A DNA stretch of 64,000 bases from Winogradskyella thalassocola (GTDB lineage: Bacteria; Bacteroidota; Bacteroidia; Flavobacteriales; Flavobacteriaceae). The stretch spans positions 62,001 through 126,000 of the forward strand of contig NZ_FNCZ01000009.1 in assembly GCF_900099995.1 (NCBI RefSeq), read 5' to 3'. The translations under genes were made by a program, and so were the position numbers. Each line of letters starts with the position of its first letter. The first letter of the stretch is position 1. Of the stretch, positions 1 through 9,001 are shown piece by piece. Under the pieces are notes generated by a model. It saw nothing but the letters and a program-made list of their open reading frames with translations. It was not told the DNA's origin and did no database searches.

Positions 1-200
1 TATTTATTCTTTTTTCTTTGTTCTTTCAACCTGAATATACCTTGTTTTATATTATGATTGGGATCGGACTTTTAGAAACATTTGAAGAAATTGCATTGAT
101 TTTTATGTATAATAATTGGGCCTCTGATGTTAAAGGTATTTATTGGGCTTTAAGAGATAAAAGAAGATTTAAAAAAAATAGTCCGAGTGAAAAACAATAA
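1..200 (+). CDS. C-terminal end of a membrane protein, probably a CDP-alcohol phosphatidyltransferase (partial)
   Basis: The reading frame is open from the left edge and stops at 200, so the gene starts outside the window. About 65 residues are visible: a hydrophobic segment (FYIMIGIGLLETFEEIALIF) followed by a basic cytoplasmic tail ending in DKRRFKKNSPSEKQ. The pattern of a last membrane helix, a short linker with NNWASDVKG and a basic tail recalls the C-terminus of flavobacterial CDP-alcohol phosphatidyltransferases. No catalytic motif is in view, so the family call is tentative. The TTG at 18 is an internal codon, not the start. Confidence 0.45.
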   Translation, partial: FILFSLFFQPEYTLFYIMIGIGLLETFEEIALIFMYNNWASDVKGIYWALRDKRRFKKNSPSEKQ

Positions 201-296
201 TCAAACACATGAAAATGCCTTAAGAAATTATCAATACTGAAGGTAGTGATTATATGAAAGTACATTATAAGCTCAGAAAACTAATAAATAAAACAC

Positions 297-1517
297 ATGA
301 GAACAGTTTCTCTTTTTACAATTTTTTTATTGTGTTGCGCTATTTTATTGGTAGATATCACTGCTTTTTATTGGCTTAAATCTATAACTAATCTTATAGA
401 CTCTGCTTTTTTTAGCATAGGTATCCATGTTTTGTTCTGGATATTTACAGTTGGCTTAATAGCATCCATCTTAGTATTTAAAGTTATTTTAGATGATATA
501 AGTCCTATTAGAAAACAATTACTAATCTCTAGGTTTTATGGTCTTGCCATATTGTCATTTGTACCCAAACTTATCTTCGTAATTATTATCTCTATATTGT
601 ATTTTACAAATTTCATATTTTCAGAAAGTAAGTCACTAATTGTAGTGCCCATTGTTGGACTCTTTTCTGGGTTTCTTCCTTTTTTTGTAATTCTGTATGG
701 TATTTTAAAAGCTAAATATAGATTTAAAGTTCATCATCATATAATTAGAACTAAGCTATTACCAAAACCTTTTGATGGTTTAAAGATTGTTCAGCTATCC
801 GATTTGCATTTAGGTAGTTTTAATTATAGATATAAAAAACTAGAATCTGCTATTGAAAAAATTAACCATTTAAAACCAGATTATATTTTTATTACAGGAG
901 ATTTAGTAAATAATTTTGAATGGGAATTACGTGGTTGGGGTAAAGTTTTTAAACAATTAGAATCAAAAAATGGAAAATATGCTATTTTAGGTAACCACGA
1001 TTATGGAGATTATAGTCTATGGGAATCTTTAGAAGCAAAACAAGAAAATTTTGAAGCTATTCAGCAATTTTACAAAACTATTGATTTTAAATTATTATTG
1101 AACGAAGCCGAAATTATTTCAAAAAATAGCGAAGAAATAGCAATAATTGGAGTAGAAAATTGGGGAGAACCACCAATTAGACAATATGCAGATTTAGAAA
1201 AAGCAATTACTAAAGTGCAACACGTTCCGTTTAAAATTCTATTATCTCACGACCCAACACATTGGCCAGAAGAAGTGATAGACAATACAGATATCACTTT
1301 AACACTTGCAGGTCATACGCACGGCATGCAGGCCGCTTTTCAATATAAAAATTTGCAATGGAGTCCTATAAAATACAAGTTTAAACATTGGGCTGGTTTG
1401 TACAAACACAATGCCCAATACCTGTATGTAAATAGAGGTTTGGGTTGGTTAGGTTTTCCGGCCAGAATTGGTATGCGTCCAGAAATTACATTTATAGAAC
1501 TAAAAACCAAACCTTAA
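297..1517 (+). CDS. membrane-anchored calcineurin-like metallophosphoesterase
   Basis: 406 residues. The first ~150 residues form about four hydrophobic membrane segments; the rest is a calcineurin-like phosphoesterase domain. The metal-binding motifs appear in canonical order: SDLHLG (near residue 168), GDLVNN, GNHD, LLSHDPTHW and GHTHG. This arrangement matches the YkuE-like group of bacterial phosphoesterases, which hydrolyse phosphoester bonds with a dinuclear metal centre; the natural substrate is not known. It is a single gene with about 100 nt upstream and 537 nt of gene-free DNA downstream. No copy of the 12-bp palindrome found further right lies in front of it. Confidence 0.85.
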   Translation: MRTVSLFTIFLLCCAILLVDITAFYWLKSITNLIDSAFFSIGIHVLFWIFTVGLIASILVFKVILDDISPIRKQLLISRFYGLAILSFVPKLIFVIIISILYFTNFIFSESKSLIVVPIVGLFSGFLPFFVILYGILKAKYRFKVHHHIIRTKLLPKPFDGLKIVQLSDLHLGSFNYRYKKLESAIEKINHLKPDYIFITGDLVNNFEWELRGWGKVFKQLESKNGKYAILGNHDYGDYSLWESLEAKQENFEAIQQFYKTIDFKLLLNEAEIISKNSEEIAIIGVENWGEPPIRQYADLEKAITKVQHVPFKILLSHDPTHWPEEVIDNTDITLTLAGHTHGMQAAFQYKNLQWSPIKYKFKHWAGLYKHNAQYLYVNRGLGWLGFPARIGMRPEITFIELKTKP

Positions 1518-2054
1518 GAGTCCTTATCGTAATAATACATGTTCAAACCTTATTAAAGTTGAGATATAAGATATCTAATAACTAGAATTTAAGATTGCCT
1601 AATCGTACATTTTGAGAAGAACCTACTATTTAGCAAGTACAACAAAATGTAAATACACCTTCTATAACTTATAGACTATTAAATATTCTAAAAAAAAAAT
1701 GGATTCATTGAGTTCAACTGACCTGCATCATTCTAACAAAATGCTTTAATAATTAACTTTAGGTTATATAAAATGTGCTATTATGAAAATCTATACTAAA
1801 CTTTATATTGCAGTAATCATACTTATATTTTGTACAATTTTTCTTTTATAAAATTGAGTTATTGTTCTAATACTAAAAAAACACAAAACTATCCCAACAA
1901 ACTAATGCTATACAATATAGTAATTATTCAGTATTAAAAAGGTTTCTTTTGAGTTAGTAATACTAAAAAAATCTGTTAGTTGTATAATCTCTCATGTAAA
2001 TAATTATCAATAATCATTAAATATGACAATTGAAACAATAGTAAATCTAAACAA
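1518..2054. other. 537-bp intergenic stretch without a recognisable gene
   Basis: Very A+T-rich. The only candidate is a 22-codon frame at 1783-1851 that would make one short hydrophobic peptide; nothing supports it as a gene. A short motif (taatactaaaaaa) occurs twice around 1870 and 1960. No terminator-like hairpin, tRNA or palindromic regulator box was seen. Confidence 0.6.
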
Positions 2055-3152
2055 ATGAAATCTGCCTTCAGTTTTATTTTAATAATCCATGGTCTTATTC
2101 ACTTAATAGGCTATGTGAAAGCTTTTTTTGAAACAGACATCAGTAAACAACTAGTAGGAGTTTCAAAACCTATTGGCTCTATATGGTTAGTCACTTTTAT
2201 TATGTTTATAGTTGTCTCAATACAAGTTCAAACTGGTAAAAAGTGGTTTTATTTAGGGCTTATTGCTGTCCTAGCATCTCAAATTCTTATTATTCTAGCT
2301 TGGAGCGATGCTAAGTTTGGTACCATTACCAATATTGTTATTTTACTAGTGAGTATTTCGGCTTTTGCTTCGGATAGATTTGATGCACTAGTTGAAAAAG
2401 AATCAAAACAAATAGTTCAGAATATAAAAACTAAAAATCTTCCGATAATTTCGGAAAATGATATTGTGCATTTACCGCAGATTGTTCAAAAATGGATTAT
2501 TAATTCTGGTTCTATAGGAAATCCAATAGTACAATCTGTAAGATTAAAACAAATAGGAAACATGCGAACTAAACCAAATAGCAAATGGATGCCATTTGAA
2601 GCTACACAATACTTTAATGTTGAGAATCCTTCATTTGTATGGCAAACAAAAGTTGCTGCATTACCATTAATCAACATACATGGTAGAGACAAATTGAAAG
2701 ATGGTAAAGGAGAAATGCTTATTAAACTTGCAGGACTTCTTCCTTTGGTAAAAGCATCAGATAATCCTAAAATAGATTCTAGCGCAATGCATAGATATTT
2801 GGCTGAAATATGTTGGTTTCCTTCTGCTGCATTAAGCAATTATTTAAGTTGGGAAATCATAAATTTTAATGCTGCTAAAGGAACCTTTACTTATAAAGAT
2901 CAATCAGTTTCAGGTATCTTTACTTTTAATGACAAAGGAGATTTAATTACATTTGAGGCAAAACGTTATTATGGTGGTAGTGAAAATTCTAAATTAGAAA
3001 AATGGCAAATTACAGTGGAAGCTTATAGGGTCTTTCACGATATAAAAATCCCATATAAATCTAATGTAACTTGGAAATTAAAAGAAGGTGATTTTAATTG
3101 GTTAAATTTAGAAGTCGTTGCTATAGATTATAATTCAACAGTAATATATTAA
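2055..3152 (+). CDS. DUF6544-like membrane protein
   Basis: 365 residues. The N-terminal ~110 residues hold about four hydrophobic segments, starting with FSFILIIHGLIHLIGYVKAF; the remaining ~250 residues look soluble and contain the conserved-looking stretches MRTKPNSKWMPFEATQYFN and SNYLSWEII. This two-part layout is that of the DUF6544/DUF6920 group, which has no established function. The gene ends four bases before the stop codon of the convergent dehydrogenase gene. No sign of truncation. Confidence 0.6.
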   Translation: MKSAFSFILIIHGLIHLIGYVKAFFETDISKQLVGVSKPIGSIWLVTFIMFIVVSIQVQTGKKWFYLGLIAVLASQILIILAWSDAKFGTITNIVILLVSISAFASDRFDALVEKESKQIVQNIKTKNLPIISENDIVHLPQIVQKWIINSGSIGNPIVQSVRLKQIGNMRTKPNSKWMPFEATQYFNVENPSFVWQTKVAALPLINIHGRDKLKDGKGEMLIKLAGLLPLVKASDNPKIDSSAMHRYLAEICWFPSAALSNYLSWEIINFNAAKGTFTYKDQSVSGIFTFNDKGDLITFEAKRYYGGSENSKLEKWQITVEAYRVFHDIKIPYKSNVTWKLKEGDFNWLNLEVVAIDYNSTVIY

Positions 3153-3156
3153 AAAT

Positions 3157-4179
3157 CTAATTATATAAAGTTTGTGTTGTGTTATCAATTTTAGTTAATT
3201 CATTTTCTGTTTCTTTTCCTGCTTCCCAACAGTCTAAATTATAGATTGTAGTTTCTGCTATATTAGTTAAAGCTTCATCTGTTAAAAAAGCATGATGCCC
3301 TGTAATTAACACGTTGGGTCTGGCATTTAGGGCCAATAATAAATTATCATCAGGAATATTAAGAGAATGATCACTAAAAAAAATTCCTTTTTCGTTTTCA
3401 TACACATCCATACCTAAAGCGCCAATTTTTCCATTTTTAACGCCTTCAATAACATCTTTTGTATTTATAACCGCACCTCTAGCAGTATTTATAATGACAA
3501 CCCCTTGTTTCATTTCAGAAATTAAATCTTCATTTATAAGTTGATGAGTTTCTCTATTTAAAGGCACATGTATAGATATAATATCTGCTAGCTCGCATAA
3601 TTTTTTAAGCGTTGTATAACGCAAATTATAATTAGTAACTAATTCCACATTTTGCTTAATATCATAACCCAAAATATGACAACCAAATCCATGCATTATT
3701 TTGGTCATTACAGCTCCAATTTTTCCGGTGCCAATAATACCAACTGTTTTATTATTTAAATCAAAACCAACGAGATTATTGATATTAAAATTAAAGTGTT
3801 TTACCCTTCGATTAGATTCAATTAATTTTCTATTTACTGCTAATAATAAACCTGCAGCATGTTCTGCAATTGCATAAGGTGAATATTCAGGTACATTTGC
3901 TACTCTAATGTATAACCTAGTTGCTGTTTTTATATTTACATTATCAAAACCAACAGACCGAAGTGCTATATATTTCACGCCAAAATCCCTAAGTTTTTCG
4001 ATGGTATTAAAACATGCTTCATCTGCTGAGAATATAGATATGGCGTCATATCCTATAACCTTCATAGCTGTTTGGGATGATAAAGCTTCTTTAACAAAAA
4101 GGAATTTATGCTTTCCCCTATTTGCTTGTTCTAAATAAGGAATTTCAAAATCTTTGGCACTAAATATAAGTACTTTCAT
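3157..4179 (-). CDS. D-isomer specific 2-hydroxyacid dehydrogenase (D-lactate dehydrogenase-like)
   Basis: 340 residues, usual length for the family. The Rossmann motif GTGKIGAVMTKI follows the substrate-binding segment; the NAD-domain signature HVPLNRETHQLINEDLISEM and the segment NTARGAVINTKDVIEGVKNG carry the expected Arg, and the acid/base His lies in TGHHAFLTDEAL. These fit fermentative D-lactate dehydrogenases (LdhA-like), which reduce pyruvate to D-lactate with NADH, although other 2-hydroxyacid substrates are possible. A fermentative role would suit the stress genes to its right, but no copy of the 12-bp palindrome is seen in front of this gene. Transcription is leftward, convergent with the DUF6544 gene. 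Confidence 0.85.
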   Translation of the reverse strand: MKVLIFSAKDFEIPYLEQANRGKHKFLFVKEALSSQTAMKVIGYDAISIFSADEACFNTIEKLRDFGVKYIALRSVGFDNVNIKTATRLYIRVANVPEYSPYAIAEHAAGLLLAVNRKLIESNRRVKHFNFNINNLVGFDLNNKTVGIIGTGKIGAVMTKIMHGFGCHILGYDIKQNVELVTNYNLRYTTLKKLCELADIISIHVPLNRETHQLINEDLISEMKQGVVIINTARGAVINTKDVIEGVKNGKIGALGMDVYENEKGIFFSDHSLNIPDDNLLLALNARPNVLITGHHAFLTDEALTNIAETTIYNLDCWEAGKETENELTKIDNTTQTLYN

Positions 4180-4371
4180 CTGTTTATATGTATTATTCTA
4201 TTTCTCAACAGTTATTATGATTAAAATACCGTTCACTACTAACGAACTCATATATGCAATAATGCTCTACAAACTCGCTTCATATTAAATTGCGGATTTG
4301 AGTAAATTTAAAATCTATTTAATAATCTATTAAACAAAATATTAACCTTTATTATAATAAGAATTTGTTAA

Positions 4372-4821
4372 TTACGTTTTTTCGTACCGTCCTGTTTTCT
4401 TGGTTAGTTCAATTCTATACACAACACCCTTCATAGCTTCAATAGTTTTTTGGTGTGAGTCACTCATAGGATGACTAATTGTGGTTTCACCAGTCATTAA
4501 TGGCATTACTGCATTCATTAATATTTTAAGGCCTTCTTTACGTTGCTCTGGTGATTTTAATTCTTCAAATTTCCCCCAAGCAATAACGCTTCTCCAATTG
4601 CTCATATTCTCCATCACATCAACTTCAAAACAAACCATAGGATTTTTTCGCATCATGCTAATCTTTAAGCCTTCTTTGGTGTGACCATAAATATATTTTC
4701 CGTCGTAAGCATAAGTTACAGGTACTACATAAGTTCTATCATCCGCATGGCAACCTATTCTACCGATAATTAAACTCTGCAATACGTGTTCAATTTGTTT
4801 ATTATTTAAATAGCCTAACAT
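4372..4821 (-). CDS. pyridoxamine 5'-phosphate oxidase family / FMN split-barrel protein
   Basis: 149 residues. The pattern IGRIGCHADDRTYVVPVTYAYDG, then YGHTKEGLKISMMRKNP, VCFEVDV and SNWRSVIAWGKFEEL is that of the small FMN-binding split-barrel proteins related to pyridoxamine phosphate oxidase and nitroimidazole-resistance proteins. Such proteins bind flavin and reduce or sequester diverse compounds; the substrate here is unknown. It is divergent from the LOG gene. The palindrome at 4886-4897 lies between them with a near-consensus -7 element (TTACTTTG, minus strand 4862-4855) exactly 23 nt away, so it is probably a member of the palindrome regulon. Confidence 0.8.
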   Translation of the reverse strand: MLGYLNNKQIEHVLQSLIIGRIGCHADDRTYVVPVTYAYDGKYIYGHTKEGLKISMMRKNPMVCFEVDVMENMSNWRSVIAWGKFEELKSPEQRKEGLKILMNAVMPLMTGETTISHPMSDSHQKTIEAMKGVVYRIELTKKTGRYEKT

Positions 4822-4885
4822 GTTTTCTTTTATGAATTAATTACACTTATATAACAAAGTAAGCTCAAAAAAACTACTTCTGAAA

Positions 4886-4897
4886 TGACCAATATCA
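4886..4897. promoter_or_regulatory. Crp/Fnr-like palindrome TGACCAATATCA, serving both directions
   Basis: Lies between two divergent genes. On the plus strand TATTTTTA (4921-4928) begins 23 nt after it; on the minus strand TTACTTTG (4862-4855) lies at the same distance. Each -7 element has one mismatch to TAnnTTTG. The plus-strand promoter would start transcription near 4934, which decides the start codon of the LOG gene. Confidence 0.65.
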
Positions 4898-4946
4898 GTT
4901 GAAGATTAAGGAACGCTTCCTATTTTTAAAAAACCATATATTAATT

Positions 4947-5681
4947 ATGAAACATAATAATCGTGAAGCAAAATTTCTAGGTGGCAGAAGAAATCGTATT
5001 AAAGAATTAATTAGCTTGCTTTCTATAGTATCCGAGTTTATTCATGGCTTTAGGAAACTCCATTTTCTAGAACCATGCATAACCATTTTTGGCTCTGCAA
5101 GGTTTGAAGAGAATAATTTATATTACCAACAAGCTAGAGCACTTGCACAACTTATTGCTAAAAAAGGATTCACGGTTATGACTGGTGGTGGACCTGGTAT
5201 TATGGAGGCTGCTAACCGTGGTGCAAAAGACGTTTTTGGGATGTCTATTGGTTGTAATATTGAATTACCAAAAGAACAGCATCCCAATTCATATCTTGAT
5301 TTTAATATTACCATGAATCATTTTTATGTTAGAAAAGTACTTCTACTAAAATACTCATATGCATTTGCTGTGTTTCCTGGTGGTTTTGGCACTATGGACG
5401 AACTTTTTGAAACACTAACACTGCTTCAAAACAAAAAAATATCCAATTTCCCAGTAGTACTATTTGGTAAAGATTATTGGTCTAAATTATTAGAACAAAT
5501 AAAAGTAATGCAAATGCTAGGAACCATTTCAGAAAACGATTTAGATTTGTTTTTGGTTACAGATTCTGTTTCAGAAGGTATGAATTATATCAATATAAAA
5601 TTAGAAAGTAAATATGGTGCTCCGCTTAAAATTAAGACATCTAAAAGCAGGTGGTGGTATGGAGAAAAAAGGAATTTATAG
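4947..5681 (+). CDS. LOG family protein (TIGR00730-type)
   Basis: 244 residues from ATG 4947. The reading frame is open back to a TTG at 4899, but the promoter element at 4921-4928 lies inside that extension, so the ATG at 4947 (MKHNNREAKFLGGRR) is preferred. Signature motifs are MTGGGPGIMEAANRGA and PGGFGTMDELFETLTLLQ, the lysine-decarboxylase-like/LOG hallmarks. Known LOG enzymes split the ribose-phosphate from cytokinin nucleotides or other nucleoside monophosphates; bacterial members may act as nucleotide phosphoribohydrolases. It is controlled by the palindrome at 4886-4897, shared with the FMN-binding gene. Confidence 0.8.
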   Translation: MKHNNREAKFLGGRRNRIKELISLLSIVSEFIHGFRKLHFLEPCITIFGSARFEENNLYYQQARALAQLIAKKGFTVMTGGGPGIMEAANRGAKDVFGMSIGCNIELPKEQHPNSYLDFNITMNHFYVRKVLLLKYSYAFAVFPGGFGTMDELFETLTLLQNKKISNFPVVLFGKDYWSKLLEQIKVMQMLGTISENDLDLFLVTDSVSEGMNYINIKLESKYGAPLKIKTSKSRWWYGEKRNL

Positions 5682-6044
5682 CAACTAAATCTAATTCCTA
5701 AAATAATGTACTTTTTCAATTAAAGCACAAATTCTCTATTCTGGGAATGGAAAAAGTAGTTTTTTCGTTATTGTTTTTTTACATGCTGTTAGCAAATGCT
5801 CATTCTTTTTATAGTTATAATATATTTCTAAAAATTGTTTTTAACGCATATACTTTAAATAAAAGTATCAAGAAGCAATGCTATAACATCAAAAAATTGC
5901 TAAGTCAAAGAAACAAAAATGTTAAAATCACATAGACTGATCTAGATCATTATCAACCACTTCCAATCTAAATACATTTGTATCACAAGATCAATCTTAT
6001 TGTAAAAATGGGATTAGTTAATGTTTAATTAAAATCTTAAAAAA
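5682..6044. other. 363-bp intergenic region carrying the BON-gene promoter
   Basis: A 62-codon frame (5747-5935) is low in complexity, has no family resemblance and is not called. The useful content is the palindrome at 5938-5949 and the -7 element at 5973-5980; nothing else was seen. Confidence 0.6.
5938..5949 (+). promoter_or_regulatory. Crp/Fnr-like palindrome TGATCTAGATCA with perfect -7 element
   Basis: A perfect 12-bp palindrome. TACATTTG (5973-5980) matches TAnnTTTG exactly and starts 23 nt after it, giving a transcription start near 5986 and placing the palindrome around -42. It faces the BON-domain gene. Confidence 0.75.
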
Positions 6045-6713
6045 ATGAAAACAGATGTAGAAATTAAAGACGATGTATTAGACGAATTAGCGTGGCAACC
6101 TAATATCGATGAAACTCAGATAGGAGTCATTGTCGAAAATGGAGTAGTAACACTTAGCGGTGTAGTTAATAATTACTCTAAAAAACTAGCTGCAGAAACA
6201 GCTGCAAAAAGTGTTGAAGGAGTAAAAGCTGTCGCTCTCGATATAGAGGTTAAGTATGGCACTGATTTTAAGAAAACCGACAAAGAGATAGCCAAAGCTA
6301 TTGTCGATGCTTTTGAATGGAATTCTTCAGTTCCTGAAGACGATATTACAGTAAAAGTTGAAAATGGTTGGGCCTATTTATCAGGTGAAGTACAATGGTC
6401 TTACCAAAAAAATGCTGCAAAAAATGCTATTAAGAATTTATTAGGAGTAAAGGGTGTGAGTAATTCTATCTCATTAAAAAATAATATTAAACCCTCAGAA
6501 GTCAAAGATAAAATCAAAAAAGCATTTCAACGAATGGCAACTCTAGATGCAGATAGCATTATTCTAGAAACTCATGGTCATACGGTGACTTTACGTGGAA
6601 AAGTACATTCTATTAAAGAAAAAGAAGATGCTGAAACTGCTGCTTATAATGCACCTGGTGTTTATGATGTTAAAAATGAACTTAAAGTACAATATTATAC
6701 AGAGTATGCATAG
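6045..6713 (+). CDS. triple BON-domain protein
   Basis: 222 residues made almost entirely of three BON domains (about residues 3-70, 78-145 and 150-220), each with the typical pattern of a short helix, VxVENGxVxLSG and a helix ending in GVxxVxN. There is no signal peptide, so it is probably cytoplasmic, unlike OsmY. BON domains are thought to bind phospholipid membranes and are common in osmotic-stress proteins. Expression is predicted from the palindrome promoter at 5938-5980. A strong terminator hairpin follows at 6743-6780, so the gene is a single transcription unit. Confidence 0.9.
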   Translation: MKTDVEIKDDVLDELAWQPNIDETQIGVIVENGVVTLSGVVNNYSKKLAAETAAKSVEGVKAVALDIEVKYGTDFKKTDKEIAKAIVDAFEWNSSVPEDDITVKVENGWAYLSGEVQWSYQKNAAKNAIKNLLGVKGVSNSISLKNNIKPSEVKDKIKKAFQRMATLDADSIILETHGHTVTLRGKVHSIKEKEDAETAAYNAPGVYDVKNELKVQYYTEYA

Positions 6714-6742
6714 ACAAACTATTGTATGAGTTTATTTTATCA

Positions 6743-6780
6743 AAACAACCTTGATTTTAGCTCATAAATCAAGGTTGTTT
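6743..6780 (+). terminator. hairpin after the BON gene
   Basis: A perfect 15-bp stem (AAACAACCTTGATTT / AAATCAAGGTTGTTT) with an 8-nt loop, ending in a T run. It separates the BON gene from ligD. Confidence 0.8.
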
Positions 6781-6822
6781 TAATATCTAGAACAATACAT
6801 AATTAACATAAAATATAATCTG

Positions 6823-7740
6823 ATGAACATTAACACTCAAGAAATAAAAATCACACATAAAGATAAGGTGTTATTTCCAGAATCTGGAATCACAAAAAAT
6901 GACTTGATTCTATATTATGATAATATTGCAAATTATATACTTCCCTATTTAAAAGACCGTCCGTTAACCATGCAACGATTCCCTAAAGGTATAGGTGAAG
7001 AAGGCTTTTTTCAAAAAAATGCCCCAGATTATTTTCCAAAATGGATTCCAATTGTAAAAATCAAAAAAATGGATGGTTGGGTTAATCATGTGGTCTGTAA
7101 TTCTAAAGAGACTTTGCTTTATCTTATAAATCAAAATGTATTATCCTTTCATGTTACTTTAAGTAAAGTTGAAAAAATAAATCATCCAGATAAATTAGTT
7201 TTTGATTTAGATCCGCCGAAAGGAAATTTTAAATTAGCTGTTAAAGCTGCAAAAGCATTACGTTTTCTTTTAGAAGAAAAGTTAGAGCTAAATACTTATG
7301 TAATGACCTCTGGTTCTGAAGGATTACATATTGTAATACCAATAAAACCAAATCAAAACTTTGATGTAATACATAATTTCACAAAAACCGTAGCAAATTA
7401 TATTTGTAACAATAACCCAACAGAATTTACGACTGCAATTAGAAAAAACAAACGCGAAGGCAGACTATACATTGATTTTCTTAGAAATTCTTATGCACAA
7501 ACTAGTGTTGTTCCATATTCAATTAGGGCTATAGAAAATGCACCTGTAGCGACACCTTTACATTGGAATGAATTAAATGACGCCTCACTAAATGCCCAAT
7601 ATTATACTATGGATACTATTTTTAAACGATTAGAAACAATAGACGATCCTTGGAAAAATTTTGAGCAAAATGCTAATTCAATTGATAAAGCAATAAATAC
7701 AATAGAAACATTATTAATTAATGTTTTTAAACAACATTAA
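6823..7740 (+). CDS. stand-alone LigD-type polymerase domain (archaeo-eukaryotic primase family)
   Basis: 305 residues, the size of the polymerase/primase domain of the NHEJ ligase LigD, without ligase or nuclease domains. Visible motifs are LTMQRFPKGIGEEGFFQKN, the metal-binding FDLDPPKG, TSGSEGLHIVIPI (SxGxH-type motif) and RLYIDFLRNSYAQT with the third acidic residue. The enzyme would add ribo- or deoxyribonucleotides to DNA ends during break repair. No Ku or ligase gene lies in this window; partners would have to be elsewhere. It follows a terminator, and I saw no palindrome directly in front, so its membership of the regulon is uncertain. Confidence 0.88.
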   Translation: MNINTQEIKITHKDKVLFPESGITKNDLILYYDNIANYILPYLKDRPLTMQRFPKGIGEEGFFQKNAPDYFPKWIPIVKIKKMDGWVNHVVCNSKETLLYLINQNVLSFHVTLSKVEKINHPDKLVFDLDPPKGNFKLAVKAAKALRFLLEEKLELNTYVMTSGSEGLHIVIPIKPNQNFDVIHNFTKTVANYICNNNPTEFTTAIRKNKREGRLYIDFLRNSYAQTSVVPYSIRAIENAPVATPLHWNELNDASLNAQYYTMDTIFKRLETIDDPWKNFEQNANSIDKAINTIETLLINVFKQH

Positions 7741-7754
7741 TAATACAGCGCTAC

Positions 7755-7766
7755 TGATGTGGGTCA
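7755..7766 (+). promoter_or_regulatory. Crp/Fnr-like palindrome TGATGTGGGTCA
   Basis: Upstream of the baeRF gene. At the standard 23-nt spacing the sequence is GACCTTAG (7790-7797), only a weak -7 element with two mismatches to TAnnTTTG, so the promoter is less certain than others of this set. Confidence 0.55.
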
Positions 7767-7840
7767 TTTTATAAGTTTTGCTATTTTACGACCTTAGTAA
7801 ACAAGTTAATACAAATTTGGTTCATTAAATCCGAAATATC

Positions 7841-8998
7841 ATGACTTTACTATCTAAAAAAGAAATAGCCAACTTACATCATATCCATCAAGAAAATTGT
7901 ATTTCAATTTTTATACCTACACACAGATTAGGAAAAGAAGTACTACAAGAGGAGGATTCTTTATCCTTAAAAATACAATTACAACATGTAAAAAAAAAAT
8001 TAGCAAAAAAGGGAATTCATAAAACCACTATTGATACTATTACGGCACCAGTTCAGAAATTAATAGATGACAATTTGTTTTGGAGGCAACAATCCGATGG
8101 TTTAGCTATTTATATAGCCGAAAATTATTTTCAAAAATTTACACTCCCTATTTATTTTGAAGCCTATAATTATATCTCAAATTCATTTTACCTAAAACCT
8201 TTGATGCCACTTTTTGTTGATGATGGTCGTTTTTATTTAATGACATTAGAATTAGGTAAGGTTAAATTATATGAATGTACTCAGCATAGTATTACCGAAA
8301 TTATTATCGATGATTTAATACCTAAAAATCAACAAGACATTGTTGGTTATGATTACGAAGAAAAAAATCTGCAATTTAGAACACTGCAAGCTGGTAGAGG
8401 GCAAGCAATGTTCTATGGGCAAGAAGCTGCTACAGGAAAAAGAAAAAATGAAATCAAAACATATTTCAGAGCTATTAATGATGGTCTTAAACCAATCTTA
8501 AAAGATGAAAACATCCCCTTAGTTGTAGCATCTCAAGACTATCTTTTTGATATTTACAAAAGCGTAAATACATACTCAAATTTCTCTAACAAAAACATCA
8601 ATAATCATCTTAAAGCCAAAGATATTTTAGATGTACATGAGATAGCTTGGGAAGCTATATCCACTACTTTTGACCAAGAAAGAAAAGATAAAATAACACG
8701 TTTCTTAGAAGCACAAGGCACAGGAAAAACAGCTATTGAAATAGAAATAATATTACCTAGTGCTTTTGAAGGAAAAGTTGATACATTATTCTGTGAAAAT
8801 TTAGAAGATATATTTGGGATATATAAATTAGAAAACGACATCATAACTATTACCGAAACTGAAGAAAATGATACAACGATCTCATTGATGAATCTGGCAG
8901 CCATAAAAACATTTTTAAATGGTGGTTCTGTTTATTTGATAGACAAAGTAGAGATGCCTAATCCAAATTCAAAAATCAATGCGCTTTTTAGATATTAA
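7841..8998 (+). CDS. baeRF-type (bacterial eRF1-like) protein
   Basis: 385 residues without signal peptide or membrane helices. The N-terminal part (CISIFIPTHRLGKEV, later SDGLAIYIAENYF) and the middle part (DGRFYLMTLELGKVKLYEC) match the bacterial archaeo-eukaryotic release factor (baeRF) group, which shares the eRF1 central and C-terminal fold. These proteins are predicted to act on stalled or hibernating ribosomes; none is well characterised. The C-terminal region includes VASQDYLFDIYKSVNTYSNF. Next comes a small lipoprotein gene only 3 nt downstream, so the two are probably co-transcribed from the 7755 palindrome. Confidence 0.7.
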   Translation: MTLLSKKEIANLHHIHQENCISIFIPTHRLGKEVLQEEDSLSLKIQLQHVKKKLAKKGIHKTTIDTITAPVQKLIDDNLFWRQQSDGLAIYIAENYFQKFTLPIYFEAYNYISNSFYLKPLMPLFVDDGRFYLMTLELGKVKLYECTQHSITEIIIDDLIPKNQQDIVGYDYEEKNLQFRTLQAGRGQAMFYGQEAATGKRKNEIKTYFRAINDGLKPILKDENIPLVVASQDYLFDIYKSVNTYSNFSNKNINNHLKAKDILDVHEIAWEAISTTFDQERKDKITRFLEAQGTGKTAIEIEIILPSAFEGKVDTLFCENLEDIFGIYKLENDIITITETEENDTTISLMNLAAIKTFLNGGSVYLIDKVEMPNPNSKINALFRY

Positions 8999-9001
8999 AA
9001 A

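Noticed and set aside
1783..1851. 22-codon hydrophobic frame in the 1.5-2.0 kb gap
   Set aside because: Too short, with no promoter or conserved context to support it.
5747..5935. 62-codon frame before the BON gene
   Set aside because: Low-complexity composition, no family resemblance, and it ends just before the palindrome promoter of the BON gene. Probably chance in A+T-rich DNA.
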